A DNA stretch of 64,000 nt from Calothrix sp. C42_A2020_038 (GCA_015272395.1 JACYLQ010000048.1:62001-126000), one strand, 5' to 3'. Numbered from the stretch's first letter, positions 1 through 9,592 are shown. Notes: generated by a model from the letters alone, not told the origin. Numbers and translations are program-made.

Positions 1-1105
1 AGTACGAGTTATTTTGACCAATTCAGCGCAGCATTTTGTGACAGCGTTAACTTTTGCAACGCTATCACGTTATCGTGCTTATACAGACGAGGATTTTTGG
101 CAGTCAAATAACTCGCGTCCCTTACATATCGAATTAGGTGAATGGTCAGATGTACTACTAATCGCACCTCTTACTGCCAATACTTTGGCTAAGTTAGTTT
201 ATGGAATGGCAGATAACTTGCTAACTAACACTGTACTTGCTTCCAAATGTCCTATCTTGGTGGCGCCTGCGATGAACACTGATATGTGGGAACAGGTATC
301 TGTACAGCATAATTGGCAAAGACTTTTAAATGATGCACGCTATCACAGCATGGGTACTGCTTCAGGGTTACTAGCATGTGATCGGGTTGGTAAAGGTCGA
401 ATGGCAGAACCGAATGAAATAGTTTCTCACATTCATTCATTGCTGTACACGAATGGAAAGCATGATTTAGTAGGAAAAAATCTTTTAGTTAGTGCAGGTG
501 GGACCCGCGAGTTTCTTGACCCTGTAAGGTTTATTGGTAATCCTTCAACAGGGAAAATGGGGTTAGCATTAGCACAAGCTGCTTTGCATCGAGGCGCCAA
601 TGTTACCCTTGTACATGGTGTTGCAAATTGGCAGGCACCATTTGCTACCAGAGCTATACCTGTTGTTAGCGCAGAAGAAATGCGATTAGTTATGCTCGAA
701 GAATTACCTAATGCAGATGTCATAATTATGACGGCAGCAGTAGCAGATATGAAACCAAGGGATTATAGTACTGAGAAATTACCCAAAAAAGAACTTCCAG
801 AGAATTTAGCTTTGGTGCCAGTAACCGATATAATTTCAGAGTTAGCACAGCGCAAACAACCGCATCAAAAGTTGATTGGTTTCGCAGCGCAAACAGGAGA
901 TATCATAACTCCAGCATTAGACAAATTACAACGCAAAAACCTAGATGCGATCGTAGCAAATCCGGTAGACAAGGAAGGTAGTGGATTTGGCAGCGATAAT
1001 AATCAAGCAGTATACATAGATAAGCAAGGTAAAAAAGTAGAAATTTTACCTTGTTCAAAGTTAGAAATGGCGCATCGATTACTTGATTTGATCACAGATT
1101 TGTAA
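1..1105 (+). CDS. coaBC: CoaBC, phosphopantothenoylcysteine decarboxylase / phosphopantothenate-cysteine ligase (5' partial)
   Basis: Cytosolic flavoprotein of coenzyme A synthesis: the CoaB half joins phosphopantothenate to cysteine and the CoaC half decarboxylates the product. The frame is open from base 2, so the gene enters from outside the window and the N-terminal flavin-binding start (perhaps 35-40 residues) is missing; the TTG at 14 is not the true start. CoaC marks seen are PLTANTLAK, the APAMNTDMW loop and [13 protein letters not shown]. The CoaB part begins about 150 residues in, with [23 protein letters not shown] and GFAAQTGD. The order and length fit a normal bifunctional enzyme of about 400 residues. 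Confidence 0.95.
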   Translation, partial: VRVILTNSAQHFVTALTFATLSRYRAYTDEDFWQSNNSRPLHIELGEWSDVLLIAPLTANTLAKLVYGMADNLLTNTVLASKCPILVAPAMNTDMWEQVSVQHNWQRLLNDARYHSMGTASGLLACDRVGKGRMAEPNEIVSHIHSLLYTNGKHDLVGKNLLVSAGGTREFLDPVRFIGNPSTGKMGLALAQAALHRGANVTLVHGVANWQAPFATRAIPVVSAEEMRLVMLEELPNADVIIMTAAVADMKPRDYSTEKLPKKELPENLALVPVTDIISELAQRKQPHQKLIGFAAQTGDIITPALDKLQRKNLDAIVANPVDKEGSGFGSDNNQAVYIDKQGKKVEILPCSKLEMAHRLLDLITDL

Positions 1106-1119
1106 AGATTGTGTAAAAA

Positions 1120-1323
1120 TTAATTGTCCTCCTCTAGTTCATCTAAATCAACTTCAAAGGTCTGTCCTTCTAAAGTGACTTGATCTCCTTGAATTAATTG
1201 TCGTTTACGACGGGTTTCAAGCAAACCATTGACTTTAACATCACCACCTTGAATCATGATCTTGGCTTGTCCTCCAGTCGCTGCTATACCGATTAGCTTC
1301 AAAAATTGGTCGAGTTTAATCAT
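1120..1323 (-). CDS. small S4-domain RNA-binding protein
   Basis: A 67-residue protein that is essentially one S4 domain: DQFLKLIGIAATGGQAKIMI followed by GDVKVNG and a basic ETRRKRQ turn, with an acidic tail (DELEEDN). S4 domains bind structured RNA, often rRNA. Free-standing examples such as YbcJ/YaaA have this size. It starts 11 bases after the stop of the HAD gene on the same strand, so the two are probably one transcript. The exact RNA target cannot be told from sequence. Confidence 0.85.
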   Translation of the reverse strand: MIKLDQFLKLIGIAATGGQAKIMIQGGDVKVNGLLETRRKRQLIQGDQVTLEGQTFEVDLDELEEDN

Positions 1324-1334
1324 AATTAAAAACT

Positions 1335-2078
1335 TTACTGAACAACTTTAATTTCATCTAGCTGATCAATTACAACATCAGCACCCTTTACATGGTCAGA
1401 TTTATTTAACCACGTAATACCGATACACCCAGCAGCACCAGCATTTGTTGCCATCCGCATATCGCCAACTGAGTCACCCACCATTAAAGTGACACTACTG
1501 TCTACTTCAAGTTTTCGGCAAGCTTCTAAGAATAACCTGGGGTCGGGTTTACCTACTCCAAAGTCTACCCCCATTTGGAGTTGGATGTATTTACCCAAAT
1601 CATGGACTCGAACAAAATCATATACCTCGTTTGTTGTGGCAGCTGAGAGGATACCAATTTTTAAACCCGCTTGCGATAGTCTCTCCAATACATGTAAAGT
1701 ACCAGGAAACAATGGCGAAGGCACCTGTCCAACATACTTATCAGCTTCAGAAAGCGCAGAACGTGCGATGTTCATAGACTCATACCAACTCCTTCCCGTT
1801 TCCGCAATATAAGCTGCTGCTGCTACTTCTGTATCGTGTCTGCTTGCTACAGCGATTAAGCCTGCTGGGTCGAGAATATTATTGTTAACACCAAATGCCA
1901 TTAATAGTGGTTCCCCTGTACCAGGAATCTGTGTGTCAACAATACGCGCGCAGTGTTTTGCCAACGATAGTAGATGTGATTCTGAATCTTCTAAAGTGCC
2001 GTTTTTATCAAACAAAACTGCCTGAATATTATAGAAAATCTTTTCTCTGCATCTGATGCTAACCACAGGAACTCCCAT
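1335..2078 (-). CDS. HAD-superfamily phosphatase-like hydrolase
   Basis: A 247-residue HAD hydrolase with an inserted alpha-helical cap. Motif I is FDKNGT (nucleophile D24), motif II ILSAATTN, motif III lysine in GVGKPDPRLF, and motif IV MVGDSVGDM. Usual HAD phosphatases carry DxD in motif I; here the second Asp, the general acid/base, is Asn26. The C1 cap and motif IV resemble phosphoglycolate phosphatase relatives, but the substrate is unknown. It is the upstream gene of a pair with the S4 protein. The first ~15 residues before YNIQAVLFD are variable in this family, so the true start may lie slightly downstream. Confidence 0.85.
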   Translation of the reverse strand: MGVPVVSIRCREKIFYNIQAVLFDKNGTLEDSESHLLSLAKHCARIVDTQIPGTGEPLLMAFGVNNNILDPAGLIAVASRHDTEVAAAAYIAETGRSWYESMNIARSALSEADKYVGQVPSPLFPGTLHVLERLSQAGLKIGILSAATTNEVYDFVRVHDLGKYIQLQMGVDFGVGKPDPRLFLEACRKLEVDSSVTLMVGDSVGDMRMATNAGAAGCIGITWLNKSDHVKGADVVIDQLDEIKVVQ

Positions 2079-2299
2079 CGAATTTATTAAACTGGTAAGA
2101 TATTGTAACTAGTTTGAGACTTAGCTTGTGATGTAAGATAAGTTTAATAGTTACAGATGCCCCGGCTGCACGTCCGCCTTAGACTAAATAATAAAATCAT
2201 TAACCATATTGATTGGTGTCAAAGTCTCAGGTATGTTAACTAAGGAGTGCTAAATACTATAAATTAAGTACCACTGGTGTCATTATTTGTAAAAAGCCT

Positions 2300-2794
2300 G
2301 TGAATTCTGATATTACTAAAGAACTGGAAACAACAGAAGTTGAAGACCTTGAAGTTGAAGAACAACAAGGTAAAATTTGGGGGAACCTAGAAGATTACCT
2401 CCGAAGATTTTCTAAACTTGTCGAAAATGTTACACAAGTAGCTCCTTCAGAGGAAGGTTCGCAAACACAAGTGGCGCCAATTTATGCTAGTCAAATTGCA
2501 CAAGCACTAAATATAACTGAAAGTAATGCCCACATCTGGAGAAAACGGTGGTTGAATTTAGGCTGGATTGAACCTTTTCCAGATAAAAGGAGAGGTTGTT
2601 ACCAAATTACAGAAGAAGGGCAAAAGCGTCTTCAAGAGTGGTCAGAGCAAGCTTCTCTAAATAAGAATAAGGAATTATGGTTAACGATTCCCCGCAATAA
2701 CTCCAAGAAAGCAGCGGAACTGTTAATCAAATATATCGACTCAGAACAACTCAAAGAAGTTTATAAACTTGTTGGAGAATCACTCAATTTATAA
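2300..2794 (+). CDS. winged-helix protein of unknown function
   Basis: A 164-residue soluble protein starting at a GTG. The first 50 residues are acidic (ELETTEVEDLEVEEQQ). Residues about 60-115 look like a winged helix: ASQIAQALNITESNAHIWRK is a helix-turn-helix-like segment, followed by WIEPFPDKRRGCYQITEEG, a wing and strand, and the helix QKRLQEW. A C-terminal helical stretch follows. A DNA-binding regulator is the simplest reading, but I do not recognise a named family. No partner gene is close: the neighbours on both sides are on the other strand. Confidence 0.65.
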   Translation: MNSDITKELETTEVEDLEVEEQQGKIWGNLEDYLRRFSKLVENVTQVAPSEEGSQTQVAPIYASQIAQALNITESNAHIWRKRWLNLGWIEPFPDKRRGCYQITEEGQKRLQEWSEQASLNKNKELWLTIPRNNSKKAAELLIKYIDSEQLKEVYKLVGESLNL

Positions 2795-2841
2795 TCAACT
2801 CCTAAAATGGTGTGGTGGTATTAATAAACCACCACATGATT

Positions 2842-3972
2842 TTACTCAACTCTCTGTTTTGGCAGTAGTACGCTGAAAGTACTGCCTTTACCTAATTCTG
2901 AAGTCAACTCAATGACTCCACCGTGAGTTTCAACGATGCGACGCGATAGGTGTAACCCTAAACCACTACCTGCGCGCTTATGCTTACCTTGGCGAAATCG
3001 TTCAAAAATATGTGGTTGGTCTTCTTGGGCAATACCATAACCAGTATCGCTAACTTCAATGACTAGCAATTCTTTACTAGTATTAGGTGATGAATCGTTA
3101 AATATACGAACAGCGATACTTCCTACATCTGTAAATTTAATTGCATTACCAATCAAATTACTGATTACTCGTCGTAGTTCTAAGCAGTCACCCATTACAG
3201 TCGCAGCATCATCCAGATTATTTTGATCTAAATTACTGATATCGATTTTAATCGGTAAATCTTTTTCCTCAGCCAATGGACTTAGCTCTTGTATAACTTC
3301 TTGAGCAATTTGCAGCAGATTACAGGTTTCAAACTTCATTGTTTTTTGACCCGCCTCGAAGCGTGATACTTCGAGCAGAGTATTAACCATATCTAATAAA
3401 TTATGGTTGCTACGAATCATCGCACTCACTGCTTGCTTCATTTCATCCGATGTTGGACAAAATATGTCTTGCAGAAACAAGTTTAACATTCGGTCGGCTG
3501 CAACAAGCGGTGTTCTCAAGTCATGAGTTAACCGTGATACAAAATCTTCCCGCGCGCGTGCCATTGCTCGCTGTGCATCCAAACTTTGCTTCAAGCGTAA
3601 CAAAGACCTAACTCTTGCCATCAATTCATCTTGATCGAATGGCTTACGAATAAAATCATCGGCGCCAGCATCCAATCCTTCAACAACACTAGCATCGTTA
3701 AAAGCAGTCAGCAAAAGTATAGGAATATAAGGTACATCAGCAGCATTACGAATTCGACGTGTAACCTCATAACCATCCATCAATGGCATCATCACGTCGA
3801 GTAGTATTAAATCTGGAGGAGATTCTATAACTTGTTGAATTGCAGCAGCACCATCAGCCACTATATCAATCTCATAACCTTCCACTTCCAAAATTGTTTG
3901 AAGCAAAATAAGGTTGTCGGGAGTGTCATCTACAGCGAGGATGCGGCCTTTTGTAATTTCACCAGAAAGCAT
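2842..3972 (-). CDS. hybrid receiver-histidine kinase
   Basis: A 376-residue soluble protein with a receiver domain at residues 9-125 (phospho-acceptor D59 in LILLDVMMP, K110 in FIRKPF), a HisKA dimerisation helix with H150 in RLTHDLRTPL, and an HATPase_c domain at about 255-372 (N box NLIGNAIKFT, G1 VSDTGYGIA, G2 GSGLGLHLS). All catalytic residues are present. With no sensor or membrane segment, the input is presumably phosphotransfer to the N-terminal receiver. It is the last gene of a run of three signalling genes on the minus strand, 129 bases after the 422-residue kinase. Confidence 0.93.
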   Translation of the reverse strand: MLSGEITKGRILAVDDTPDNLILLQTILEVEGYEIDIVADGAAAIQQVIESPPDLILLDVMMPLMDGYEVTRRIRNAADVPYIPILLLTAFNDASVVEGLDAGADDFIRKPFDQDELMARVRSLLRLKQSLDAQRAMARAREDFVSRLTHDLRTPLVAADRMLNLFLQDIFCPTSDEMKQAVSAMIRSNHNLLDMVNTLLEVSRFEAGQKTMKFETCNLLQIAQEVIQELSPLAEEKDLPIKIDISNLDQNNLDDAATVMGDCLELRRVISNLIGNAIKFTDVGSIAVRIFNDSSPNTSKELLVIEVSDTGYGIAQEDQPHIFERFRQGKHKRAGSGLGLHLSRRIVETHGGVIELTSELGKGSTFSVLLPKQRVE

Positions 3973-4101
3973 AATTTATCACTTTAGCTTTTAACAATTA
4001 TATTTTTTTTATATTTATCTATTTTTAGATGTAAACGTAGTCTTATGTCTTCTATCAAGCGACCTATGCTCTATCCTACAGATGGAACAAAACATCTAGC
4101 T

Positions 4102-5370
4102 TTATAGAGATGTTTTTTGATCAAAAAAACTATCCTTTAACGTACCCTCTTCTAATTGCTCTTTAGTAAAAGAGATTTGACGGGGTATCTCAATACGAAA
4201 CGTGGAACCAGAACCTAAGTTACTTTCGACACTGATTTGACCTGACATCATACTAACAAGTGCCTTAACGATTGCCAAACCTAGACCTGTACCTGGATAT
4301 TCACGATTAATTGCTTGGTCAATTTGCCGAAATACTTCAAATATATTGTCAATTTCATTACTGTCTATGCCAATACCTGTGTCACTAACCAAAATTGCGA
4401 TTCGGTCTTTGCCGACTTCTTCAACTTTAATATATACTCCCCCTTGTTTTGTAAATTTAATTGCGTTTGAGAGCAAATTCATTAAAATTTGCCGCAACCG
4501 AAGTGGGTCATTGTATACAATTGGATTATCGAGATTTACTATAACTTCTAGCGACAAACTTTTCATTTCGGCAAGTGATGCGATTTCTGCGACAGTACTA
4601 TGAATTACTGTTGATATATCATACATTTGCGGCTTTAAATTGAGTTGCCCTGATTCGATTTTGGAAAAATCGAGTACTTCGTTGAGCAACGCTAACAAAT
4701 GCTTGCCATTGTTGAGTATGCGTTCAACCATATCACGTTGCTGGTTCGACAGTTGCCCATACTTAGGTCGCAGCAAAAATTGAGAAAAGCCAATAATTGC
4801 ATTCATTGGAGTTCGCAACTCGTGTGAAATAGTTGCTAGAAATTTTGATTTAAGTTGTGATGCTTCCAACAGTTTAATATTTTGCTCTTGAATTTGCTGA
4901 CGCTGTTCTTCCAACTCTTTATTTTTCTGAACAAGTATTTTATTACTTTCACGTAGTTGCTGCATTGCTTGTTCTGCCTGCATTTCCGCGCGGTAAACTC
5001 GCATTGCATTCCGCAAAACCTGTGCTAGCGTTTCTGATGATACTCTTGATTTAGAAAGATAATCAGTTGCACCTGCTTTCATGAGTTCAACAGCAACTTG
5101 CTCATCGCTTTGTCCTGTCAGCACAACTAAAGGAAACTTAATATTTGCTGCCCGCAGTTGAAAAATTAAAGTTAGTCCATCTCCATCCGGTAAACGATAG
5201 TCAAGAAAAACACAGTCGTATGAAGTCTTTTTAACTTTTATAATTGCTTCGGAGCAAGTACCTACCTCCGACAATTCAATTAGTACACCAGCATTTAAGA
5301 GCGCACGACGTACTGCCATCCTATCGACTTCATCATCATCTACGACTAGTATTTTTAGCGTTTCTTCCAT
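4102..5370 (-). CDS. hybrid receiver-histidine kinase with coiled coil
   Basis: A 422-residue protein with an N-terminal receiver (D57 in CVFLDYRLP), a Gln/Glu-rich coiled coil at about residues 125-175, HisKA with H183 in TISHELRTPM, and HATPase_c (NLLSNAIKFT, VSDTGIGID, GTGLGLAIV). There is no transmembrane segment. The coiled coil probably sets the register between receiver and kinase. It lies 35 bases downstream of the CheY-like gene and upstream of the second hybrid kinase, so the three are likely co-transcribed and may form a relay. Confidence 0.93.
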   Translation of the reverse strand: MEETLKILVVDDDEVDRMAVRRALLNAGVLIELSEVGTCSEAIIKVKKTSYDCVFLDYRLPDGDGLTLIFQLRAANIKFPLVVLTGQSDEQVAVELMKAGATDYLSKSRVSSETLAQVLRNAMRVYRAEMQAEQAMQQLRESNKILVQKNKELEEQRQQIQEQNIKLLEASQLKSKFLATISHELRTPMNAIIGFSQFLLRPKYGQLSNQQRDMVERILNNGKHLLALLNEVLDFSKIESGQLNLKPQMYDISTVIHSTVAEIASLAEMKSLSLEVIVNLDNPIVYNDPLRLRQILMNLLSNAIKFTKQGGVYIKVEEVGKDRIAILVSDTGIGIDSNEIDNIFEVFRQIDQAINREYPGTGLGLAIVKALVSMMSGQISVESNLGSGSTFRIEIPRQISFTKEQLEEGTLKDSFFDQKTSL

Positions 5371-5405
5371 CGCCTACAAGGTGACTAAATTAATTAATCT
5401 TGTTT

Positions 5406-5831
5406 TTATGGCATTTCGCATAACATCCAGTAACTGTTTAAGGTTGCCATTAATTGAATAAAATTATTAAAAGTTACTGGTTTAAGAAGATAACCTGCTA
5501 CATTTAAGTTATATGCTTCAACTCGGTCTTTATCATGATTGGAAGTCGTCATAACTACTACAGGTGTTACGCGTAGTTTTGGGTCTGAGCGCAATTCGTT
5601 TAAAAATTCGATTCCACCCATTTTAGGCATGTTCAAGTCGAGTAACACTAAGCGCCTTTCTTTTGGCACCTGCTCATCGCTATCACCTCTGAGCATTTCA
5701 AGAGCTTCATAACCATTACTTGCCGTAAATAGCTGATTCTTGATTTTAGCTTCTTTGAATGCCCGCTTTACGTTCATTACATCAACTTCGTCATCCTCCA
5801 CAAGTAGTATGTTTATCATTCGCTCTGGCAT
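5406..5831 (-). CDS. single-domain CheY/Rcp1-like response regulator
   Basis: A 141-residue receiver with no output domain. The acidic pair is in LVEDDEVD, the phospho-acceptor is D65 in VLLDLNMP, the switch Thr is in VVMTTSN, and the lysine is in YLLKPV. The run KNQLFTASNGYEALEML and the long loop before the Asp are typical of the Rcp1 type that partners cyanobacterial hybrid kinases and phytochromes. Translation could also begin at Met5. It is first in the three-gene signalling run. Confidence 0.92.
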   Translation of the reverse strand: MPERMINILLVEDDEVDVMNVKRAFKEAKIKNQLFTASNGYEALEMLRGDSDEQVPKERRLVLLDLNMPKMGGIEFLNELRSDPKLRVTPVVVMTTSNHDKDRVEAYNLNVAGYLLKPVTFNNFIQLMATLNSYWMLCEMP

Positions 5832-6588
5832 AGCCGTAAATTTAAATAGTGTTATTCTACTTTATTACTGTTTCTGGGAGAGCAAACTCCAGACCTAATC
5901 AACAATCAGCACATTTTTCCACAAAGTTTGTAGAAACAGTCTTTTAAGCTTTTCAATTACTCATGTATACGTCTTGACATTTCGTCTAAAAATTATACAT
6001 GGATTCACTTAAGATTATTCTAAATTATTTCTGTTATTTTGTCTTCAGTCAAGAGTCAGAGTTACTAGCTACGCAGCAAGCTCGATAACATTGAAACAAA
6101 TTATACATGCTATTTGGTAATTTGTTGCTTTACCGAAGATTTATGCATCACTGAATTTCAAAAATTTTAATTAATAAAAACAAAAATATAAGTTACAAGA
6201 ATGACATACAGCATTAAACATAAGCAATAGAGGCACCAGAGAAATAATTTCTAATTGTTTTGAAGTTATAAACACAAGTCGCTGTATGTTAAAAAAAAAC
6301 AAGATATAATTATAGTAATTCTACCGATGAAACGATACAAATATTAATCGTTAGTTAGAATCATAAGTTAGAATCATAATATCAAATCATAAATATACTT
6401 AATGTTACCATATACCTGTAGCTAGATTTTGATTATCGAGAGTAGCAAAAGTCTTGTAACCGCCTTATTTCCATTGGTGGATGCTTGATTGAGGGAATAT
6501 CATCTATCTTAAGGGTTGAAAAATCATAAAAGTAATACGGAAAAATCCAATCTCTAGCTGATGCAACTAGATAATAGCGAGTATAGCA
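5832..6588. other. intergenic, AT-rich, divergent promoters expected
   Basis: About 750 bases separate the CheY-like gene (minus) from the NarL-type regulator (plus). The stretch is AT-rich, and no convincing ORF, tRNA or strong hairpin was seen. A 63-codon minus-strand reading frame at 6433-6624 has no protein-like character. Promoters for both signalling units must lie here. Confidence 0.5.
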
Positions 6589-7308
6589 ATGAGTGAAATA
6601 AGTATAGTTTTGATTGAAGACCATGACCTGACTCGTATGGGGTTAAAAGCCGCACTCCAGTCTAATAGTACACTTCAAGTCATTGGTGAAGCAGGAAACG
6701 CAACAAAAGGTTTAAAATTACTAGAGACGGCAAAACCTGATGTGGCAGTTGTTGATATTGGTTTGCCAGATATGGATGGTATTGAGTTAACACGAAGGTT
6801 TCGGCAGTTTCAAAGCGAGACCGGAGATGTGGCAACAAAGATATTAGTTCTAACGATGAATCATAATGAAGACACTGTATTGGCAGCATTTGCGGCTGGT
6901 GCAGACTCTTACTACATGAAAGATACTAGTATTGACAAGTTAACCGAAGCAATTCAGGCTACTTACTCAGGTAACTCGTGGATAGACCCAGCTATTGCAA
7001 ATGTGGTATTGCGACAAATGCGTAATGTTACACCTGAGAATGAGTCGCAAAATCAACCTAAGACAGTGAAAATTGAAGCGCTTGATAGTGAATACGAACA
7101 AGTTTTGGAAACTTACCCCTTGACACAGCGCGAATTGGAAATACTAGAGTTAATTGTTGCAGGATGCAGCAACGGTCAAATTGCAGAAAAACTTTACATT
7201 ACTGTAGGTACGGTTAAAACCCATGTTCGTAATATTTTGAATAAGCTTTGTGCGGACGACCGTACACAAGCGGCTGTTCGCGCGCTTCGCTCTGGTTTAG
7301 TTGCGTAA
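6589..7308 (+). CDS. NarL/LuxR-family response regulator
   Basis: A 239-residue DNA-binding response regulator. The receiver spans residues 5-125, with the acidic cluster LIEDHD, phospho-acceptor D56 in VVDIGLPDMDG, a switch Thr in LVLTMN and Lys in YYMKD. A variable linker (about 140-170) leads to a LuxR-type helix-turn-helix at 175-238: LTQRELEILELIVAGCSNGQ, then KLYITVGTVKTHVRNIL. It is transcribed away from the receiver-kinase run and may be its output, although pairing is inferred from proximity alone. Confidence 0.93.
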   Translation: MSEISIVLIEDHDLTRMGLKAALQSNSTLQVIGEAGNATKGLKLLETAKPDVAVVDIGLPDMDGIELTRRFRQFQSETGDVATKILVLTMNHNEDTVLAAFAAGADSYYMKDTSIDKLTEAIQATYSGNSWIDPAIANVVLRQMRNVTPENESQNQPKTVKIEALDSEYEQVLETYPLTQRELEILELIVAGCSNGQIAEKLYITVGTVKTHVRNILNKLCADDRTQAAVRALRSGLVA

Positions 7309-7551
7309 GTCCCATAGTAAAATCGTCACGGATAATCATATCAATTTACAATCAGTTTGTACATAATGACAGGGTGGCTAGGGCACTATTAGTATCAAAT
7401 AATGTGCATCTCTAATGTAAAACGATATTAGTCTGGTAATAACAAGAAGTGAATTTCTGACTTACCGAAAATTGATTATGTGGGCTGGTGAACAATAAAA
7501 ATAATATTTGTTTACAACATGATTTTATGATATAGATAATAATCTTTTCCT

Positions 7552-7576
7552 CCCGTTTTCATATTATGAAAACGGG
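7552..7576. repeat. perfect 12-bp inverted repeat
   Basis: Arms CCCGTTTTCATA and TATGAAAACGGG are separated by one base. It lies 243 bases after the stop of the NarL-type regulator and lacks a T-tract, so it could be an operator-like palindrome or a repeat remnant rather than a terminator. Confidence 0.6.
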
Positions 7577-7639
7577 ATTTCTATCACAATTAATAAAATT
7601 AATACAGCAGAGCAGGCAAGAATTCCCACTCCAGAAAAT

Positions 7640-7683
7640 TTTGATTTTAATCTATATACCTCCCGCAACCTAAAAACTGCTGT
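7640..7683 (+). repeat. 44-bp dispersed repeat, copy 1
   Basis: This element contains ATTTTAATCTATATAC, then TCCCGCAACCT and AAAACTGCTGT. An inverted copy with two differences lies at 62790-62833, and a shorter match (TTTAATCTATATACCTC) at 14344-14360. All copies are intergenic. Confidence 0.75.
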
Positions 7684-8073
7684 GATACAAGTCTTATTTT
7701 TGAATAAAAACCTAACCCCTAGCCCTTTCCCTAACAGGGAGGGGGAACAAGAAAATACTCCTTTCAAAGCCTCTCCCCATCTTTAAGGATACTGGCGTTG
7801 CAGAAAAGAAGTCTAAATCAAATTTTATGGGTAACCGAAACTTATGTAGAGACGTTACGCTGTAACGTTTCAAAATCTAAATTCATACCCCCTTACCATA
7901 ACGATTTGCCTGGGGCAATGAATACGCCACTCCAATGCCTACCTTACGATTGATTTTGTGTGTATAGGTATTCACATTGATTGACTCAGTATTACTTATA
8001 ATTATCACTGTTGATAGACGAATTATAAAATCATGTTTGATAAATTGTTAATAGAAAGTTTGAGGAAAGAAAT

Positions 8074-8346
8074 ATGAACCTTTTAGCATGGATTGTTCTC
8101 GGTATTATAGCAGGTGCGATAGCTAAGGCTATTTATCCAGGTCGTCAAGGCGGCGGTATTCTTGCAACTATGATTTTAGGTATTGTCGGAGCTTTTATAG
8201 GAGGTAGTATAGTTACATTCTTTGAGACAGGAGCTCTACAATTAACAGCAGCTACGCTTAGTATCCCTGGTTTATTTGTTGCAGTTATTGGCGCACTGAT
8301 TGCTATTTTCCTTTGGAGTTTGTTTACTCGCAGTAGCGCAGTTTAG
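8074..8346 (+). CDS. GlsB/YeaQ/YmgE-family stress membrane protein
   Basis: A 90-residue very hydrophobic protein with three membrane segments (WIVLGIIAGAIAKAI, ATMILGIVGAFIGGSI and IPGLFVAVIGALIAIFLWSL) and the hallmark PGRQGGG between the first two. This small inner-membrane family (transglycosylase-associated, GlsB) is commonly induced by acid, envelope or general stress; the biochemical role is unknown. A good ribosome site (GAGGAAAG) precedes the ATG. The next genes (GSP17M-ChaB, Dps) are also stress-linked, although on the other strand. Confidence 0.9.
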   Translation: MNLLAWIVLGIIAGAIAKAIYPGRQGGGILATMILGIVGAFIGGSIVTFFETGALQLTAATLSIPGLFVAVIGALIAIFLWSLFTRSSAV

Positions 8347-8450
8347 TAAAATCTAGCTTGTAAAAGCTATAATAAATGCTTTAAGTAGGTAGTTTGATAA
8401 ATCCCGTAGAATGAGAAAACCGCTTGTTGGCAAAATGTAATGTTACACTG

Positions 8451-8475
8451 GGGTACAACAATCTTGGTTGTACCC
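8451..8475 (+). terminator. hairpin, probable terminator of the GlsB-like gene
   Basis: Arms GGGTACAAC and GTTGTACCC have a 7-base loop and are followed by ATCATTTTATTT. It lies about 105 bases after the stop codon. Confidence 0.6.
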
Positions 8476-8670
8476 ATCATTTTATTTGACAGATAATTTC
8501 AGGTATATGAGGTACGCAGGTAATATCATGTTTGGTTAAATACTTATAATTAGAATCTAACATCATTGTTGGGTTACACTACGCTGTACCCAGCCTACAG
8601 TTACAATTTTATTACAAGCAATCATCAGAACTTGATATCGCACTCATAAATCATTCGTAAAATCCAATAT

Positions 8671-8700
8671 TGTAGAGACGCGATGAATTGCGTCTCTACA
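8671..8700. repeat. GTAGAGACGC hairpin repeat
   Basis: Perfect 11-bp arms TGTAGAGACGC and GCGTCTCTACA enclose an 8-base loop. Related copies lie at 21231-21256 and 34189-34217, with degenerate ones near 7845 and 54733. This is a dispersed palindrome family. Confidence 0.75.
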
Positions 8701-8824
8701 GGAATACTATATGAAGTCTCTATAGTATAGTAATGTTTCTACACGTATTCTAATAGAAACAGGGGCAGTTTTTTTGACCCGCCCCAATATTCAGATTCAT
8801 TGTTATTTTTACTTTTTTACTTGA

Positions 8825-9592
8825 TTAAGATACGCTGGTTTTTGCTTTAGACCAAACACCTTTTTCATCTTCATCAAATTTTTGATGAACTGCTTGCCAT
8901 GCTGCTTGTTCAGCCTTACTTTCGTCGTTACTTTCTTTAATTGTAGTGTTATAGGCTTGCATGAAAGTATTTTGTGCTTCTTCAGATAAATGACTACGAA
9001 CTTCCGGCGCCAAATCTTCGATACTGTTGCAGTCACCTTTACAAGCACGGGGTAAAGCTTTTTCTAATGTATGAACTTCTTCACCACCTGCACCTTCAAT
9101 CAAAAGTTGGTATTCACCTGAACGGTTAGCAGGTACTTCTGCCATAACCAAAAAATCACCAGCTTGTAAACGAGTTTGGTAAATAGCAGCTTTATCTTCT
9201 GGCATTCCCAAAGTTACTAACGCTGATACTAAACCAGCACCAGCGCTTCCAGCAATGGCGCCACTAGCAGCACCCAGTAGAACTGCACCAATGGGACCAC
9301 CAGCAACAATGGTGCCTAAAAATGGAACGAATAGAACACCTACACCTGTTAGCAAACCTAAAAGCGAACCAAAGAAAGAACCAAATAAGGCACCTTGACG
9401 CAAACCACCTAAAATGACATCGCGTTTTGTAATAAAACCAGCAATTCGGGTTTCTGATTGGAAATTTCTTCCCATTACAGAAATATAATCTTTGGGTACA
9501 CCTCGGTCAATTAACCGTTGGACAACATCATTGACTTGATTTTGATTTTTGAAAACCGCAGAGATAGTACGTTCTGCCTGATATTCCGACAT
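8825..9592 (-). CDS. general stress protein 17M-like / ChaB-domain fusion
   Basis: A 255-residue protein of three parts. Residues 6-45 ([20 protein letters not shown]...[11 protein letters not shown]) match the N-terminal region of GSP17M/YflT stress proteins. Residues 60-145 form a long Gly/Ala/Leu stretch that could span or associate with a membrane ([38 protein letters not shown]). Residues about 178-250 are a ChaB domain (LPRACKGDC, then the [13 protein letters not shown] and AAWQAV segments). The fusion, with Dps upstream on the same strand, suggests a general stress role; no catalytic residues are evident. Confidence 0.8.
   Translation of the reverse strand: MSEYQAERTISAVFKNQNQVNDVVQRLIDRGVPKDYISVMGRNFQSETRIAGFITKRDVILGGLRQGALFGSFFGSLLGLLTGVGVLFVPFLGTIVAGGPIGAVLLGAASGAIAGSAGAGLVSALVTLGMPEDKAAIYQTRLQAGDFLVMAEVPANRSGEYQLLIEGAGGEEVHTLEKALPRACKGDCNSIEDLAPEVRSHLSEEAQNTFMQAYNTTIKESNDESKAEQAAWQAVHQKFDEDEKGVWSKAKTSVS

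Larger units (their letters stand above)
7309..8073. other. repeat-bearing intergenic region
   Basis: No gene was recognised in about 765 bases. It holds a perfect inverted repeat (7552-7576), a 44-base dispersed element (7640-7683), a CCCTTTCCCT/AGGGAGGGG repeat near 7720-7745 of a kind seen again near 53366, and a degenerate GTAGAGACG hairpin at 7845-7871. A 67-codon minus-strand reading frame here runs through the repeats and is not a gene. Confidence 0.5.
8347..8824. other. intergenic with terminator and dispersed hairpins
   Basis: About 480 bases between convergent genes. Apart from the hairpins annotated separately (8451-8475, 8671-8700) there is a weaker inverted repeat, GGGTTACA...TGTACCC, near 8572-8592. 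No ORF is supported. Confidence 0.5.

Noticed and set aside
7564-7767. 67-codon minus-strand ORF with a hydrophobic end
   Set aside because: It runs through the dispersed repeats near 7640 and 7720; such frames recur wherever these repeats occur.
8763-8786. GGGGC...GCCCC as a terminator of the GSP17M-ChaB gene
   Set aside because: Only five clear base pairs and the T-run lies in the loop, so the support is too weak to annotate.
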